The notes beneath the pieces were generated by a model. That model was not told the DNA's origin. It was given only the letters and a program-made list of their open reading frames with translations, and did not search any database. A stretch of DNA of 64,000 bases, from the NCBI GenBank assembly GCA_023375785.1, contig SZWC01004883.1, positions 74,563 through 138,562 of the forward strand. The letters are read 5' to 3'. The stretch is from Penium margaritaceum (lineage: Eukaryota > Streptophyta > Zygnematophyceae > Desmidiales > Peniaceae). Made by a program: the position numbers and the translations under genes. Positions 34,281-44,999 of the stretch are shown here, piece by piece. Each line of letters opens with the position of its first letter. Within the stretch, counting starts at the first letter, position 1.

Positions 34281-34927
34281 TGTTGTGCTGTGAGATTGTT
34301 TCCGTCCATTTGTACAGCTTACTGTGACCACTCGGCCATGTCTATACACGTGCAGATCCATGATGCGGGCCCTGCTGGCGCCGGAGCATTGACGGTTGAT
34401 GGATCCAGCCACCAGCAGCTGCTACACGGTTGCCACGACGTCCCGGGTGCTTGCTGGGGTGCTCTGCAGTTTTTCTCCAGGTGTTAGAGTTTTCTCGGTG
34501 GACTGGCTCTTGAGCCCGATTTGCATGTTTTGCATTATCCGTGCACCGATTGATGCCAGACTTGTGCGTGTGAACAGTCGTAGCGTCCGGCTCGAGATTC
34601 TGCATCTCTAGGTTCAGACGGTGGTGCGTTTGGATGTCTGTGCGTATAGTTGCGGCCAAAACAGTGGTTTTGAGCCGGTTTTACGACAAACTGACACTGC
34701 CGCGTGCGTCACCCGCCGTGTGCCGCGGCAGGTGTTTATGCTGTGTGCTTGTCAGTTGTCATCTCTCTCTGCGTTACTAAGCTATTGGAGCTTATGAGAC
34801 TTTGCGCGTCTCCCTAGCCTGATCCTTGTTGTTTCTTGCACCTGCTTGCTTGCTAGTGCGCTAGCGGACTGGACAGTGTCGCCACGTCAGCAGCAGCAAG
34901 GTTAGGAAGCTTCCTAGCAATTTCTCA
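34281..34927 (+). repeat. 3' LTR of Copia-C
   Basis: TGTTGTGCTGTGAG to CAATTTCTCA, followed by the CAAGG target duplication. It is 8 bp longer than the 5' LTR because of small indels. Confidence 0.95.
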
Positions 34928-35080
34928 CAAGGTTGTGTTGCAGCTCCAGGCTGTTGTGCATGCAGTTGGGTTGTTGCGTGCATGTGATGCCCCTGGCTAA
35001 TGTGACAACTTCTTGTCTGTTGTCTTCACAGTGATTCTCCACCTGGGGTGTGGTCTGTTCGTTTGTGTGTCATGGGGGAG
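34928..35080 (+). other. Last internal part of Copia-B with polypurine tract
   Basis: The first bases (GTTGTGTTGCA) continue the RNase H codons interrupted at 27142. After that no RNase H motif is visible, so several hundred bases have been deleted. CATGGGGGAG at 35071-35080 is the polypurine tract. Confidence 0.75.
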
Positions 35081-35714
35081 TGTTAGTTCTGTCTGTCAAA
35101 CACGCAAGTGACCTCTTGACTCCATTCATTCACACACCATCACTGCACGTGACTGAGTTGGTGTGAAGCTCAAGGCGCACACGTTACGCATCATTGGCGT
35201 CTAAGCCTGGTACAAGATTGGCGCAAGCTCAGCAATGGTTAGTTCTACCAGAGAGAGTGCCTGCTGGTTTCAGCACGCGATGATTAGCTATCGTGTGGCT
35301 AAAACATGAGAGAGAATACTTGAGAAATGCATGCTTACTCATACGCTCGTGGTCAATGTGGCTCCCCATTTTACTGTTGTGCATGGTGTGCAAGTTGTGT
35401 AGCTTATTGCACTGGGTTGCTGATCCTACGGGGCCACACTCTCGGTCGCTCCGAGGTGTGAGAGACCACGGCGGCTTTTGTCGGCCGGTTAAGTTCGACC
35501 CCTAGGTGGCGGCCGGGCCCCACATCGAGCTACTCGTGTGGGTGGCCCGGTTGACCGCCTACTAAGAGCTTGCTAGTCCTTGACTCTCGTGGCTAGTCTC
35601 TTTCCGTCCTCTCAAGGTTTTCACCAACTCCTTGCTCCACCCGTCGCTACGGATGTTGCATCAGTGTATCTTGCATGGTAGAGAGGGTGTGCTGGCTTCT
35701 TGCCGCTACATTCC
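35081..35714 (+). repeat. 3' LTR of Copia-B
   Basis: TGTTAGTTCTGTCTGTC, then a full-length match to 17481-18115. It is followed by the AGTGC target duplication at 35715-35719. Confidence 0.92.
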
Positions 35715-35719
35715 AGTGC

Positions 35720-37180
35720 ACCATTGAATTGTCCTTTCCCACGCCAAGTCTACAGTCACTGTGCCTTTGAAATCTGATAATGTTGCTTCAGTGTGCCTCT
35801 TCCCTCTCCCATGATTTTGTCTTTCAGTTCAACCTCCGCGTAGTATTGGCTCATGTTGCTCATCTGAGGCGGTTACAGTTCTACACAAAAGGATGCAGAA
35901 CAGAAATTGGAAAGGGGTTCACTAAAGTTGGATGGCATCATTCAACATAGCTGTTTTGTGAGATTGCCCTTCTTTTGTGACTTCAGGTGGCCCATGTTGC
36001 TAAGTGCGCAACACAAACTCATGCTCTCATGGAAACCATCGTCCATGGGAACAAAAGGAACAGCGGGACCGTAAGTGGGCACAAGGGAAGACAAATGGTT
36101 TATTCCATCATGACTGAAGGACGATGGTAAGGGAAATCTGAAGGCCTGGACAACTGCTGGTGACATAGTCCTCCACACCTCCCCCTTCGCACAATTCAAC
36201 ATTGCACAGTACCCACATCTACCAACCTTTGGAAAACTAAAGCGGAAGAACATGGGCGTCGTTGACGCTTTCCCTCATCCCTCCTCTGCACAGTATGCAC
36301 CAACGTCGAGAGCATCACACATTATTCGGCATTGTAGCCACATTCCTTTTGCCAATGCCTCTCTTGCTGGAAGGCTGAGCTAGAGGGCCTCCCTACTCCC
36401 GCCAGTAGTGCCTGCCAAGTCTTTTCAATCAGGCAGGCTGGCTGACTCCACACAGACCCACCTACATTTCACCAGCAACCTGACGGAAACGCTGAAGCTT
36501 TGAACAGCAGGTCATCATCAACACCTTGGGCACCCTCAATCTCTCTGCAACTCATCGCGTTCACAGCTCGTCTTTATCCCAGACGTTGTCACCACCATGG
36601 AGGCTCTTGCCGGTATTGTGGGCCCGCAGTGCATCTGGATGTGATGCGTCGACTCCGAGCGCCACCAAGATGGCCTGCCTCCCGCCCCCCCTGCGCTCGA
36701 CGGCCATATCCTCCTCTCCCACCCGCACAAGGCTGCGCTTCTAATCTTTGCAAAAGTGAAAAAGAGCACAAAATAGAAGGGCAATGAGTGACAGAACAGA
36801 CATGGCAAAGCAAGCAGAGTAGGGAATGAGCATGATGTCATCCAGCTGCTAAAGATCGGGAGCCTCGGGTCGACTTCAGTTGACCAAAAGAAAGCTGCAA
36901 GCATCACAGTTCGTCTGCCTATGAGCGAGCAACCTGTGACCCAGGCCACGCAGCAGAGCGTGAGCCACAATCCTTCTTCATGAAAAGAAAAATAATCCTT
37001 CAGCTAAGCCCGGATCAAACAGAGAGGAAGACGAAAAAGCCACACCTAAACCATGGTGGTGGCCGCAGAGGCAGCAACTGACAGACTCTGATGACAGCAG
37101 AGGTGAGAGTGGCTTCAATGACCATTACTGTGGTTTGATTAGGCCACGAGAAGGACGAGGACGATGAGAGCAAAACAACA
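35720..37180. other. No gene recognised
   Basis: This is single-copy-looking sequence between the Copia-B target duplication and the GAC/AAC tract. Open frames are short (under 150 codons), on both strands, and match nothing I recognise. 36490-36760 is somewhat C-rich. Confidence 0.6.
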
Positions 37181-38560
37181 ATGGCAACAGTGGCCTTGCC
37201 GACGTCAACAGTAATGCCACCATCGATAACAGCGACATCAACAACAACCAAGACGATGACTGTGACACACGACGTGGACAGCAATGACGACGAGGGCGGC
37301 AACGACGAAGACGGCGACGACGAGGACGGCGACGACAACGACGACGACGACAACGACAACGACAACGACGACGACGACAACAGCCGACGATGACGACAGC
37401 GACGACGACAATGACGACGACAACGACGACGACAACGACAACAGCGGTGGCGGCAGCAGCAATGACGACAACGAGGACATAAACGAAAATGACAATGACA
37501 GCACCAACTACAATGACAACATCTCCAACAGCAACACCTGCTGCTCCCGATGACAACAATGATGATGATGATGGCGATGACAATGATGACAATGACGGCG
37601 ACGGCAACAGTGATGATGACGATGGTAACAACAACGACAGCGACTGTGGCGGCACCAGTGGCGAGGACGACATTGAGAAAGACGACAACAGTGACAGCAA
37701 CAACAATGGGAATGGTGGCAGCTGCAGCCGCAGTAGAAGTGGAGGCAACAGCGTCGGCAGCGACACTGATGAAGACTGTGACGTCCAGGACAACAATGGC
37801 AGATGCTGCAACGTCAATTGGCAGATGTGATGATGATGGTAACGATGAATACTACACTACAACAACGACAACGATGGCGGCACCAATGACATTGATGATG
37901 GCCGCGACATTGATAACGATGACAACAACAGTGACTGTAGCAGTGGCAACAGAGACAACAATGCCAATAGCAACAACGATGATAACAATAACAATGTCGA
38001 CGGCGACGACAACGACGAAGACCGCGGCGGCTGCAACGACAACAACATCGATGACGACGATGACGACGACGAAGACAGCAACAACGACAACAACAGCGAC
38101 AACGAAAATGAAAGTGGCCAAGACTACCAACGGTAATGACAATGACGACAATGGCGAAGTCAACAGCAGTGGCGGCAGAGGCGGCGGCTATGATGACAAG
38201 TACGATACAATAAGGATAACAAAGACGATGGTAGAGATGGCAGCGTAGTCAGCGAGGATGAAGGCAATGACAATAGCAATGACAATGGCAACAGCAATGG
38301 CAATGGCGACAGGAATGACAAATAATTACAACAACAACAACAACAACGACAATGATGATGACGACAATGACAACAATGCTGGCTGAAATGGCAGCTGCAG
38401 CCGCAGCAACATCACTGCATCACTGAACCTGGCCGCGGCCGCAGCAGCGGCAATAGCAATGGTGATTCAGACGGAAACAACAGCCACAGCACAACGAGAA
38501 CACGACAACGACAATGACAGTAGTAGCGGAGCAGCAGCAGTAGCAGCGACCACAGCAATG
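37180..38560. repeat. GAC/AAC/GAT trinucleotide low-complexity tract
   Basis: About 1.4 kb of degenerate trinucleotides (GAC, AAC, GAT, GGC, ACA). The densest part is 37280-37560, and a run of CAACAACAACAA lies near 38330. In one plus frame it reads Asp/Asn/Gly-rich, in another Thr/Met-rich, and on the minus strand Val/Ser-rich. All the long frames are by-products of the composition, and none has a recognisable domain. Confidence 0.88.
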
Positions 38561-38912
38561 ATGAGGATAGTGACAACAGCAAACAGTGGCAATGACCATG
38601 ATTATGGCGTCAGCGTGGAGAGCGGTACTGACAACAACGATTGCTGCAACAGCAGTATCAGAGGCGGCGGAGATGGGATTACATTGAAAACGAAAGTAAT
38701 AGCAAGGAAACTGAAAACCACGGCAAATGACGTTAGTGGCCATAACAACAAAAATGACGGTACTTTGTCGTGTTTCTACCACGACAATAACCGCTCGTGA
38801 GGGCGAGGTGATGGTGACGGCTGGCTGTCTGGTAGTCGACCACGTGTTCAGACATGCATGCGTCAAAGCTTTCAAGTTGCAACAGAGCACGATAACCATT
38901 AGGCCACATAAC

Positions 38913-39071
38913 TTCGGGCAGTCGCGATTCGACCTTCATTCGACTTCAAGCAACCACGATTCGTCCTTCATGTTACTTCAAGGAATTACGGTTCGGCCTT
39001 CCGTCACCTTCACGCATTCACATTCGACCTTCGTTCAACTTAGAGCAACCACCATTCGACCTTCGTTCGTC
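38913..39071. repeat. 32-bp minisatellite, five copies
   Basis: Five head-to-tail units start at 38913, 38945, 38977, 39009 (31 bp) and 39040. They share the core ATTCGACCTTCATTCAAC and often CAACCACG before it. The preceding 28 bp may be a sixth, more degenerate copy. The block ends 28 bp before the stop codon of the methyltransferase gene, so it probably lies in or just beyond its 3' untranslated region. Confidence 0.88.
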
Positions 39072-39099
39072 CCAGTGTTGTGCACGCTTACCTGTCTGA

Positions 39100-39883
39100 T
39101 TAAGCAGCCGGTTTCCTCAACACCAGAAGGTGCGCAGGCGTGAAGATCCCGGTCTCGCCGCCTTTCGTCAGATCNNNNNNNNNNNNNNNNNNNNNNNNNN
39201 NNNNNNNNNNNNNNNNNNNNNNNNNNNNNNNNNNNNNNNNNNNNNNNNNNNNNNNNNNNNNNNNNNNNNNNNNNNNNNNNNNNNNNNNNNNNNNNNNNNN
39301 NNNNNNNNNNNNNNNNNNNNNNNNNNNNNNNNNNNNNNNNNNNNNNNNNNNNNNNNNNNNNNNNNNNNNNNNNNNNNNNNNNNNNNNNNNNNNNNNNNNN
39401 NNNNNNNNNNNNNNNNNNNNNNNNNNNNNNNNNNNNNNNNNNNNNNNNNNNNNNNNNNNNNNNNNNNNNNNNNNNNNNNNNNNNNNNNNNNNNNNNNNNN
39501 NNNNNNNNNNNNNNNNNNNNNNNNNNNNNNNNNNNNNNNNNNNNNNNNNNNNNNNNNNNNNNNNNNNNNNNNNNNNNNNNNNNNNNNNNNNNNNNNNNNN
39601 NNNNNNNNNNNNNNNNNNNNNNNNNNNNNNNNNNNNNNNNNNNNNNNNNNNNNNNNNNNNNNNNNNNNNNNNNNNNNNNNNNNNNNNNNNNNNNNTGGAC
39701 CTCCTCCTTCTTGAGGCTACCGCCGCCAAGCTCTACTGTACGCTTGCCCTTCACCTCTGCACGGCCGATGACCGCGAGGAAAACGGAGATGGCCACGACG
39801 AGGACGGTGAGCCCAACACTGATCCATGTTGCTGGCGGAAGCACGGTGCCCATCCGCTCCATCACTGTGTACGACACGTCCAT
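39100..39883 (-). CDS. Sterol C-24 methyltransferase (SMT2-like), middle lost in assembly gap
   Basis: The enzyme adds a methyl group from S-adenosylmethionine to the sterol side chain at C-24 in phytosterol synthesis, at the endoplasmic reticulum. The N-terminal piece (39883-39696, 62 residues) starts at ATG in a good context (ACC before, G after). It has a membrane span at residues 21-40 and then RAEVKGKRTVELGGGSLKKE, which matches the segment after the anchor in plant SMT2 (AERKGKRAVDLSGGS). The C-terminal piece (39174-39103) reads GGETGIFTPAHLLVLRKP, against GGETGIFSPMHMILCRKP in SMT2, and ends at TAA. The SAM-binding core is in the gap. About 285 residues are missing, more than 521 Ns can hold. 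The anchor is about 15 residues longer than in Arabidopsis. The family match is from memory of plant sequences. The two halves could in principle be different paralogues. Confidence 0.85.
39175..39695. other. Assembly gap (521 Ns)
   Basis: Unknown sequence inside the methyltransferase gene. An intronless gene would need about 850 bp here, so the gap length is probably only an estimate. Confidence 0.99.
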
Positions 39884-41640
39884 GGTTCCTGCCAAGGACG
39901 TAGCGGTCCGACCCTGGTCGAGAAAGAGGCGGAGTCAACGGCCTTCTGGGTTACCCCGGCGAGGGGAGCCCGAGTTCAGGGTCGAAACAAGGCTGCCTCC
40001 TGCCCTGGGAGTAACACCGCGGGTACAGGGGAGAGAACTTGATTGACAAAGAATGGAGATCGATGTTGTGGAGTTGGTCGGTCCCCGTACGCTGCACAGG
40101 CGCCGTACGACCCACCTACGACCAATGGAACAGCGAGCAGCGATTACGTCACGACGCAAGTTGCTCGACACAAGCACGGTTTAGCGGAACCTTCCGACCT
40201 CGTTTTGTCCTGCCACCTTCGGCACTACAAATGAAGATGGACAACAACGCGAAAGTATACAGTTTCAAAAAGGGCATACCAAAATGGTAGTTTTCTGGAG
40301 AGTCGCACGACAATGTCATGATTACGAAGAGACGTAAAGAAATGTTACATTTATGCAGACGCAACCAGTAATGTCACCATTCATTCGGTACGTACAAAAC
40401 TGTCATTTTTCTACAGGCAGATAAAAACTTTTCAGAACGCAAATCTACCCCTTTCTACAAGGTCTGTCACAACTTCATTCTTTAAAAAAGGGTGTCTCAA
40501 CAACATGGCCAACTTTGAATTTGCATGATAGAATTCCCATTGTTACCAAAACTTTCCCACTTGGAAGAAAACATTTATGTGTATTTTATTAGATTTTAAT
40601 TTGAGATAAAACTTCCCCAAAAAAAACTAAAAAAACAAGATCAGAACCTGACTATAACAGTGATGTGCTACACGCAATGTATGTGTAAGGAGAGACTTTG
40701 ATGTCACCAAAAACAGCTCCGTGATGACGGGGTTGAGGAGTTGGAGAGAGTGGCAAAAGGTGGACATGGGCAGGAAGGAGGGCGTCAAATATCCCATCCT
40801 TTGTCCGCCCTCTTCCCCAATCCTCTTGATTTCGTCTTCTAGCTCTCATCATTGTCGTCCTCCACATATTCCTTGTGTTTCCCCACCTTGGGCCTAGTCC
40901 TAGTCCTTAAAATTGTTCTCTTACTTGTCCAAAAAGTGAAGATAAGGGAAGTAAAAAGTAATGAAGAAAGATGGCAGACTGTTTTTTTTCTATTTGTAGC
41001 AACCAGGCAAAGAGACAAAGAGGGATAAGAGGCGAAGGCTCATGAGGAGGGGTGAATCCTCTTCCCACGTCATCCTTGTCCTCACTTCTACTCTCCCACT
41101 CACCTATTTTTCTCTTTGCCCCATCGCCTTGTCTTTGTCTCATCCTCAAACTCTCCCACAGCCCCCCCCCCCCCCCCCCCCCCCCCCCCACCCCCGCCAT
41201 TCATCTTTGATTTTTTTGGGAGACGGCCCACCCATGGACCAAAATAGCCCAAATTCATCGTCAATTGTTTTTCTCAAAGCCTAGAAAGAATTTCATGATT
41301 TAATAAGAATCTATAAAATAGCAAAGAAAACCCAATAAGAGAACCTTCAAGAAAACATTGACGTTTCATCATGGAAATTTGAATTGTGGTAAAATGAAGT
41401 TGTTCCCTTTATCAAAAACTGAGCCAGAGTGGTTGTTATTCATAAAATTGAACTGTTTCAGTTTCTTTTTTTTTTAAGTTCCACTGATGGAATCTGAAAT
41501 TGTTTTACAATATTGCAGAAATTTGACATTTCCGTATGCCCCTCTGAAGATTTGACACTATACGTGCTCCTCCAGGAAGACAACGTTTTGAAATTCCTCA
41601 TGTATGTTTGCCATTCTCAATTGCCCATTCCAAAACCCTG
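39884..41640. other. Upstream and intergenic sequence with a 28-base C run
   Basis: This holds the presumed promoter of the methyltransferase gene (minus strand, from 39884 rightwards). I see no convincing TATA box. From 40300 the sequence is AT-rich, with no supported gene. A run of 28 cytosines lies at 41162-41189 and is followed by A and five more C, so the minus strand is a G-run able to form quadruplexes. Confidence 0.6.
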
Positions 41641-41790
41641 CTAACGTTGCGTTTTCCTCGCCAACATTGGGACTCCGTCCACCATGGCTACAAGCTCATT
41701 CCCCTTGCAAAATCTTGGGGTGCGTTCTGCGTGCCAAGATCTTCTGCACTGCCTCCAAGCTGCATGACCTCGACGCTGGCATAGTTTCTT

Positions 41791-41862
41791 GCGAACTGCA
41801 CGACCGCGGTCGATAGTCCGCTGGAAACCGTTCCGACGATCGACCGAGGTCGTGCAGTTTGC
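41791..41862. repeat. Inverted repeat, 23-bp arms
   Basis: Arms at 41791-41813 and 41840-41862 (GCGAACTGCACGACC against GGTCGTGCAGTTTGC at their outer parts) match except at two places, around a 26-nt spacer. It lies in a GC-rich block (41640-42290) set in AT-rich DNA. Confidence 0.85.
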
Positions 41863-42053
41863 AAGACATGCGACCGACGTCGAGGGCGCGTCTGCCGGAT
41901 GAAGGAGTGCGCCAAACACTCCCGAAGATTCTCTTATGGGATTTTTTGTCAGAGGTACCAAGGCATAGGGGCAGCGCGCGGCTTGGGGGATTCCACGGCG
42001 GGAAACTGAATGGTGGCGGGGACTGGAGCCCTTCACCGGGATCCGCGGGGCGC

Positions 42054-42100
42054 CTCTCCGTTGTGCACACCGTGCGCAGCACGGTGTGTACAACGGAGGG
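42054..42100. repeat. Hairpin with 20-bp arms and 3-nt loop
   Basis: Arms 42056-42075 and 42079-42098 differ at one position (TTGTGCAC against GTGTACAA). The loop is GCA. Pairing extends two to three bases outward with one G-T wobble. Confidence 0.9.
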
Positions 42101-42105
42101 GGTTG

Positions 42106-42152
42106 GGCGTGCGCACGCCGGCTGCAGCCCTTGCAGCCGGCGTGCGCACGCC
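42106..42152. repeat. Perfect 21-bp hairpin with 5-nt loop
   Basis: Arms 42106-42126 and 42132-42152 are exact reverse complements (GGCGTGCGCACGCC at the outer end, GGCTGCA at the inner end) around GCCCT. It lies 7 bp from the preceding hairpin. Such perfect, very GC-rich arms are rare outside foldback transposons or recent palindromes. 42290-43060 to its right is AT-rich with no gene recognised. Confidence 0.95.
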
Positions 42153-43066
42153 GTCGGATCAAGCGGCAGGGGCGACGATGCCCCGGCCGTCCGCTCCCGT
42201 CGGCAGCCCCCCTCCCCGCCGTTCCACTTTGTTGGGGGCTGATTTTCTATCAGCTCCGGAGTCGAACTGAGCGGGGGGTACCACTTATTTTTTTACGGGG
42301 CATGTATATCCTAACTGCATGGTTTGCAACTCACCTATACAAGAAGTGACAGGTTCAAATCACGACGATAGTAGGTTCATCTTTCAGATGCTGGTACAAC
42401 AGAAATTTCGAATTAGATGATTCCACCTTATGCCTATTACTGAGCCTCAGACATTTGAGGACCCGCTATCGTTTTAAGTCTAGGTTCTCATATACTCGGC
42501 ATCAATGCTCATGTTTCAACAAACAGCGCCCAAAACTATCGCAGCCACAGAAAAACTATGCAGGAATTTTTTCACAGCTGCGTTGCAAAGTTTGAATGGC
42601 TCAACGACATTATGCAAATTTTGATCGTCGCGGATCTTGCACGATCATGCAGGATCCAAGAAGGCTAGAAACTCATCACAACTTCCGCTAGTTGTTGTAA
42701 AAAAAAATTTGGGGAACGCCAATCTCCAAGTCTCATTGACCTCTGGTGCATCAAGAGCGTTCATGGTTCATAAATATCTTTTCAGAACCTTTTTTCCCAC
42801 GTAAGGTGACGTATCGTGAAAACTTGTCGGTTTTGCTCAACTATACTATATTCATGATTTTTGAGGCCGTCAACATGATTCTTTCCGCCCTCACACTGAC
42901 ATGCGACAAAAGTGCGCTACCAAGACAGGCCTCTCCGAACGACTAAGAAGCGCTACTGCATCATACATTGACCACATCCAGCGGCTGGCTGTCTGTGTCA
43001 AGAAGGGGGCCGAACCCGACACCTTTCATAAGTTCATTGTTTTCCACAGGGTGGAGCCAAGGAGGA

Positions 43067-43604
43067 TGGTATGCTAAATGGAGATTAGATAGTGAACAGG
43101 TAGAAGTTGCGAGGCAAAACACGATATGGAATTTGGGACACTTGAGCAATTCATAACTAGCGGTAAGTGTACTTCGATGACAAGTGTCGCAATGGTCGAA
43201 CATATATACACAAGTGTTAAGTTACGAATGAAGCATAGCTTGGGTCGGCGGTCAGGCGACGCATGCAGAGTTGCGTCATGAGTGGTTGGATTCGAGAAGG
43301 TCCACCGAGAAGTAGAGGTTCTTTGAGAATCGACAGTGAAGCTGGAGATGCATCTTTGTAAACCCAGATTCGTCTCGGTGCGTCGACGAGGTACCTTTGT
43401 TTGTACCTTTGTTTGTAGGTTGGCCAGAATGGCCAACCTGTCAGAACATTCGTGAATGTCCACTCAAGGCAAGGCAGTTGGCGAGTTTGACCTCAACCGT
43501 CGGAGTGAATATTGCGGTTCTTGCAATGCAATGGGCTGTTTGTCTAGTAATGAAAATGCCTAGTCGGAAAGATTAGGGACTCATGTACAATCTGGTATGT
43601 AACA
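43067..43604 (-). repeat. 3' LTR of Gypsy-E
   Basis: It starts TGTTACATACC at 43604 and ends near TACCA at 43067. It is the partner of 48563-49109. Confidence 0.9.
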
Positions 43605-43614
43605 CTTCTCCCCC
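43605..43614 (-). other. Polypurine tract of Gypsy-E
   Basis: The minus strand reads GGGGGAGAAG directly before the TGTTAC start of the 3' LTR. Confidence 0.82.
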
Positions 43615-43673
43615 TTCAACCGCGACGTCCTAATGCGCGTATGTGGCCCGGTGACGGCGGTAGTAGCCGTCGA

Positions 43674-44960
43674 TTAAATGATCAACATCCTGGAGATTGT
43701 CGTACGGTTCCCACCTGTTATGCGCGGCGTCGTAGCCGTGCCACTCGACGAGATGTTCTGTCGGCCTGCCTCATCGTCAATGGCCAAGGATGTCCTCGAT
43801 GATGTACTCGGTGTCTCAATGGGAGGCGTAGGAGGGACATCTCTACTAGGCAAGTTCTCTTTGGGGTCTCGGTAGTGCTTGAGTGTGCTGACATGGAACA
43901 CAGGAAAAACTTGCATAGCGTCGAGGAGTTTGAGTCGCGCAACCACAGTGGTTTGCATGCGCTTGATCTCAAACAGTGCCAACCATCGTTGTTTGAGCTT
44001 TGAACAGTCGGATCCACGGAGCTTGATGTTTGTCCAGTTGAAGAGGACTTTGTCACTAGCGGCGAAGACATTGTCGTTGCGATGTCGGTCAGCTGCTCGC
44101 TTCATCGCTGCTTGCGTCTTTGCGAGAGTTTGCTGTGTTTCCTCCCAGATGGTGGTGAAGTCTCGGCGTTAAACATCGATTGTGAGAACATTCCACGACT
44201 TTGTAGTCCGGCGGGTGTGGCGGGAAGTTTCCGATACATCACTTCAGATGGAGTTTTACCTGTTGCGATAGAAACTGCCGAATTATATGCGATTTCGGCG
44301 GTCAGGAATTGTTGTGCCCAATTCAACCCGTGAGGTTCACATAGTGTTCTGAGAAGCTGTCTCAGCATTTTATCTGTCCGCTCGGCCTGGCCGTCGGTTT
44401 GAGGATGAAACATCGTTGAAAGTTGAATTTTGTTGCTGTAGCAAGTCATTAGTTCGCGCCAAAAACGACAAGTAGATTGACCGTTTCTATCGCTTGTGAT
44501 GGTTCTCAGTACGCCGTGTAGCTATACGATGTTGTCTAGAAACAGATGTGTTGTTCCCTTAGCGATGACGGTGGTCATTATTAGGATGAAGTGGGAGATT
44601 TTGGAAAACCTGGCGACGACCACGAGGATTGCGTCATATCCTTCAGGTGTGACCAGTAGTCTTGTGACGAAGTCCATGGAGACGTCTGCCCATGGTTCCG
44701 TCAGAACAGGGAGCGGTTGGAGTAGTCTGGGTGGCCTCGTGCGACAAGATTTTTGTCGCTGACAGGTGTCACAGGTTTTGTAGAAATTGGCTAGGTCGCA
44801 TTGCATCTTGTCCCACCAATAGCTTTTCGCCAACTTCTTAAGCGTCTTGTCCTCTCCTAAGCGTCTTGTTCACCTGGTCCGATGTCGTGGCATTCTTAGA
44901 GTAGCATACGGCGAAGTTCATCGTTCGGGGGAACGACCAATTAGCGAGTGAAGCAACGTC
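43674..44960 (-). pseudogene. pol: Integrase and C-terminal tail of Gypsy-E
   Basis: LAKSYWWDKMQCDLANFYKT and CDTCQRQK give the zinc domain. WADVSMDFVTRL holds the first catalytic Asp, ITSDRNGQ the second, and MFHPQTDGQAERTDKML the Glu. Then follow EIAYNSAVSIATGKTPSEVM, the GPY-like region LFNWTNIKLRGSDCSKLKQR and HVSTLKHYRDP. The tail after that (PIETPSTSSRTSLAIDDEAG) sits where a chromodomain would start but is too decayed to call. At least two frameshifts and one stop (after LFLDNIV) are present. Confidence 0.9.
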
Positions 44961-44999
44961 ACCACTAAGGTGCGTCGAACTAGAATTTCGTTTAATCAT

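Larger units (their letters stand above)
27143..34927 (+). mobile_element. Copia-C: complete copia element nested in Copia-B
   Basis: LTRs at 27143-27781 (639 bp) and 34281-34927 (647 bp) start TGTTGTGCTG and end CTCA. A primer-binding site follows the first and a CATGGGGGAG purine tract precedes the second. The 5-bp flanks are CAGGG (27138-27142) and CAAGG (34928-34932), a target duplication with one G-to-A change. The host reading GGCAAACAGG then GTTGTGTTGCA of Copia-B RNase H is restored across the site. The internal region holds gag, protease, integrase, reverse transcriptase and RNase H in copia order with about eight stops and two frameshifts. By eye the two LTRs differ at roughly one base in ten over their first 150 bp. 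Confidence 0.95.
17481..35714 (+). mobile_element. Copia-B: full-length copia element with two nested insertions
   Basis: Two LTRs of about 635 bp (17481-18115 and 35081-35714) flank a copia internal region. AGTGC lies directly outside both ends (17476-17480 and 35715-35719) and is a perfect 5-bp target-site duplication. The element is split twice, by Copia-D in the minus orientation at 23935-26392 and by Copia-C at 27143-34927. Removing both leaves an element of about 8 kb. The order is LTR, tRNA-Met primer site, Ala-rich frame, gag, protease, integrase, reverse transcriptase, a partial RNase H, purine tract, LTR. Every coding part carries stops. It is the oldest of the three by nesting. Confidence 0.92.

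Noticed and set aside
37180-38560. Long Asp/Asn-rich, Thr-rich and Val/Ser-rich frames on both strands
   Set aside because: All come from one degenerate GAC/AAC/GAT trinucleotide tract and are open in several frames at once, with no domain.
38913-39071. CRISPR-like short repeats of about 32 bp
   Set aside because: The units are directly adjacent with no spacers and differ from each other along their length. This is a minisatellite.
39130-40042. Frames running through the N gap on both strands
   Set aside because: The Ns are translated as unknown residues. Only the minus-strand ends matching sterol methyltransferase carry recognisable sequence.
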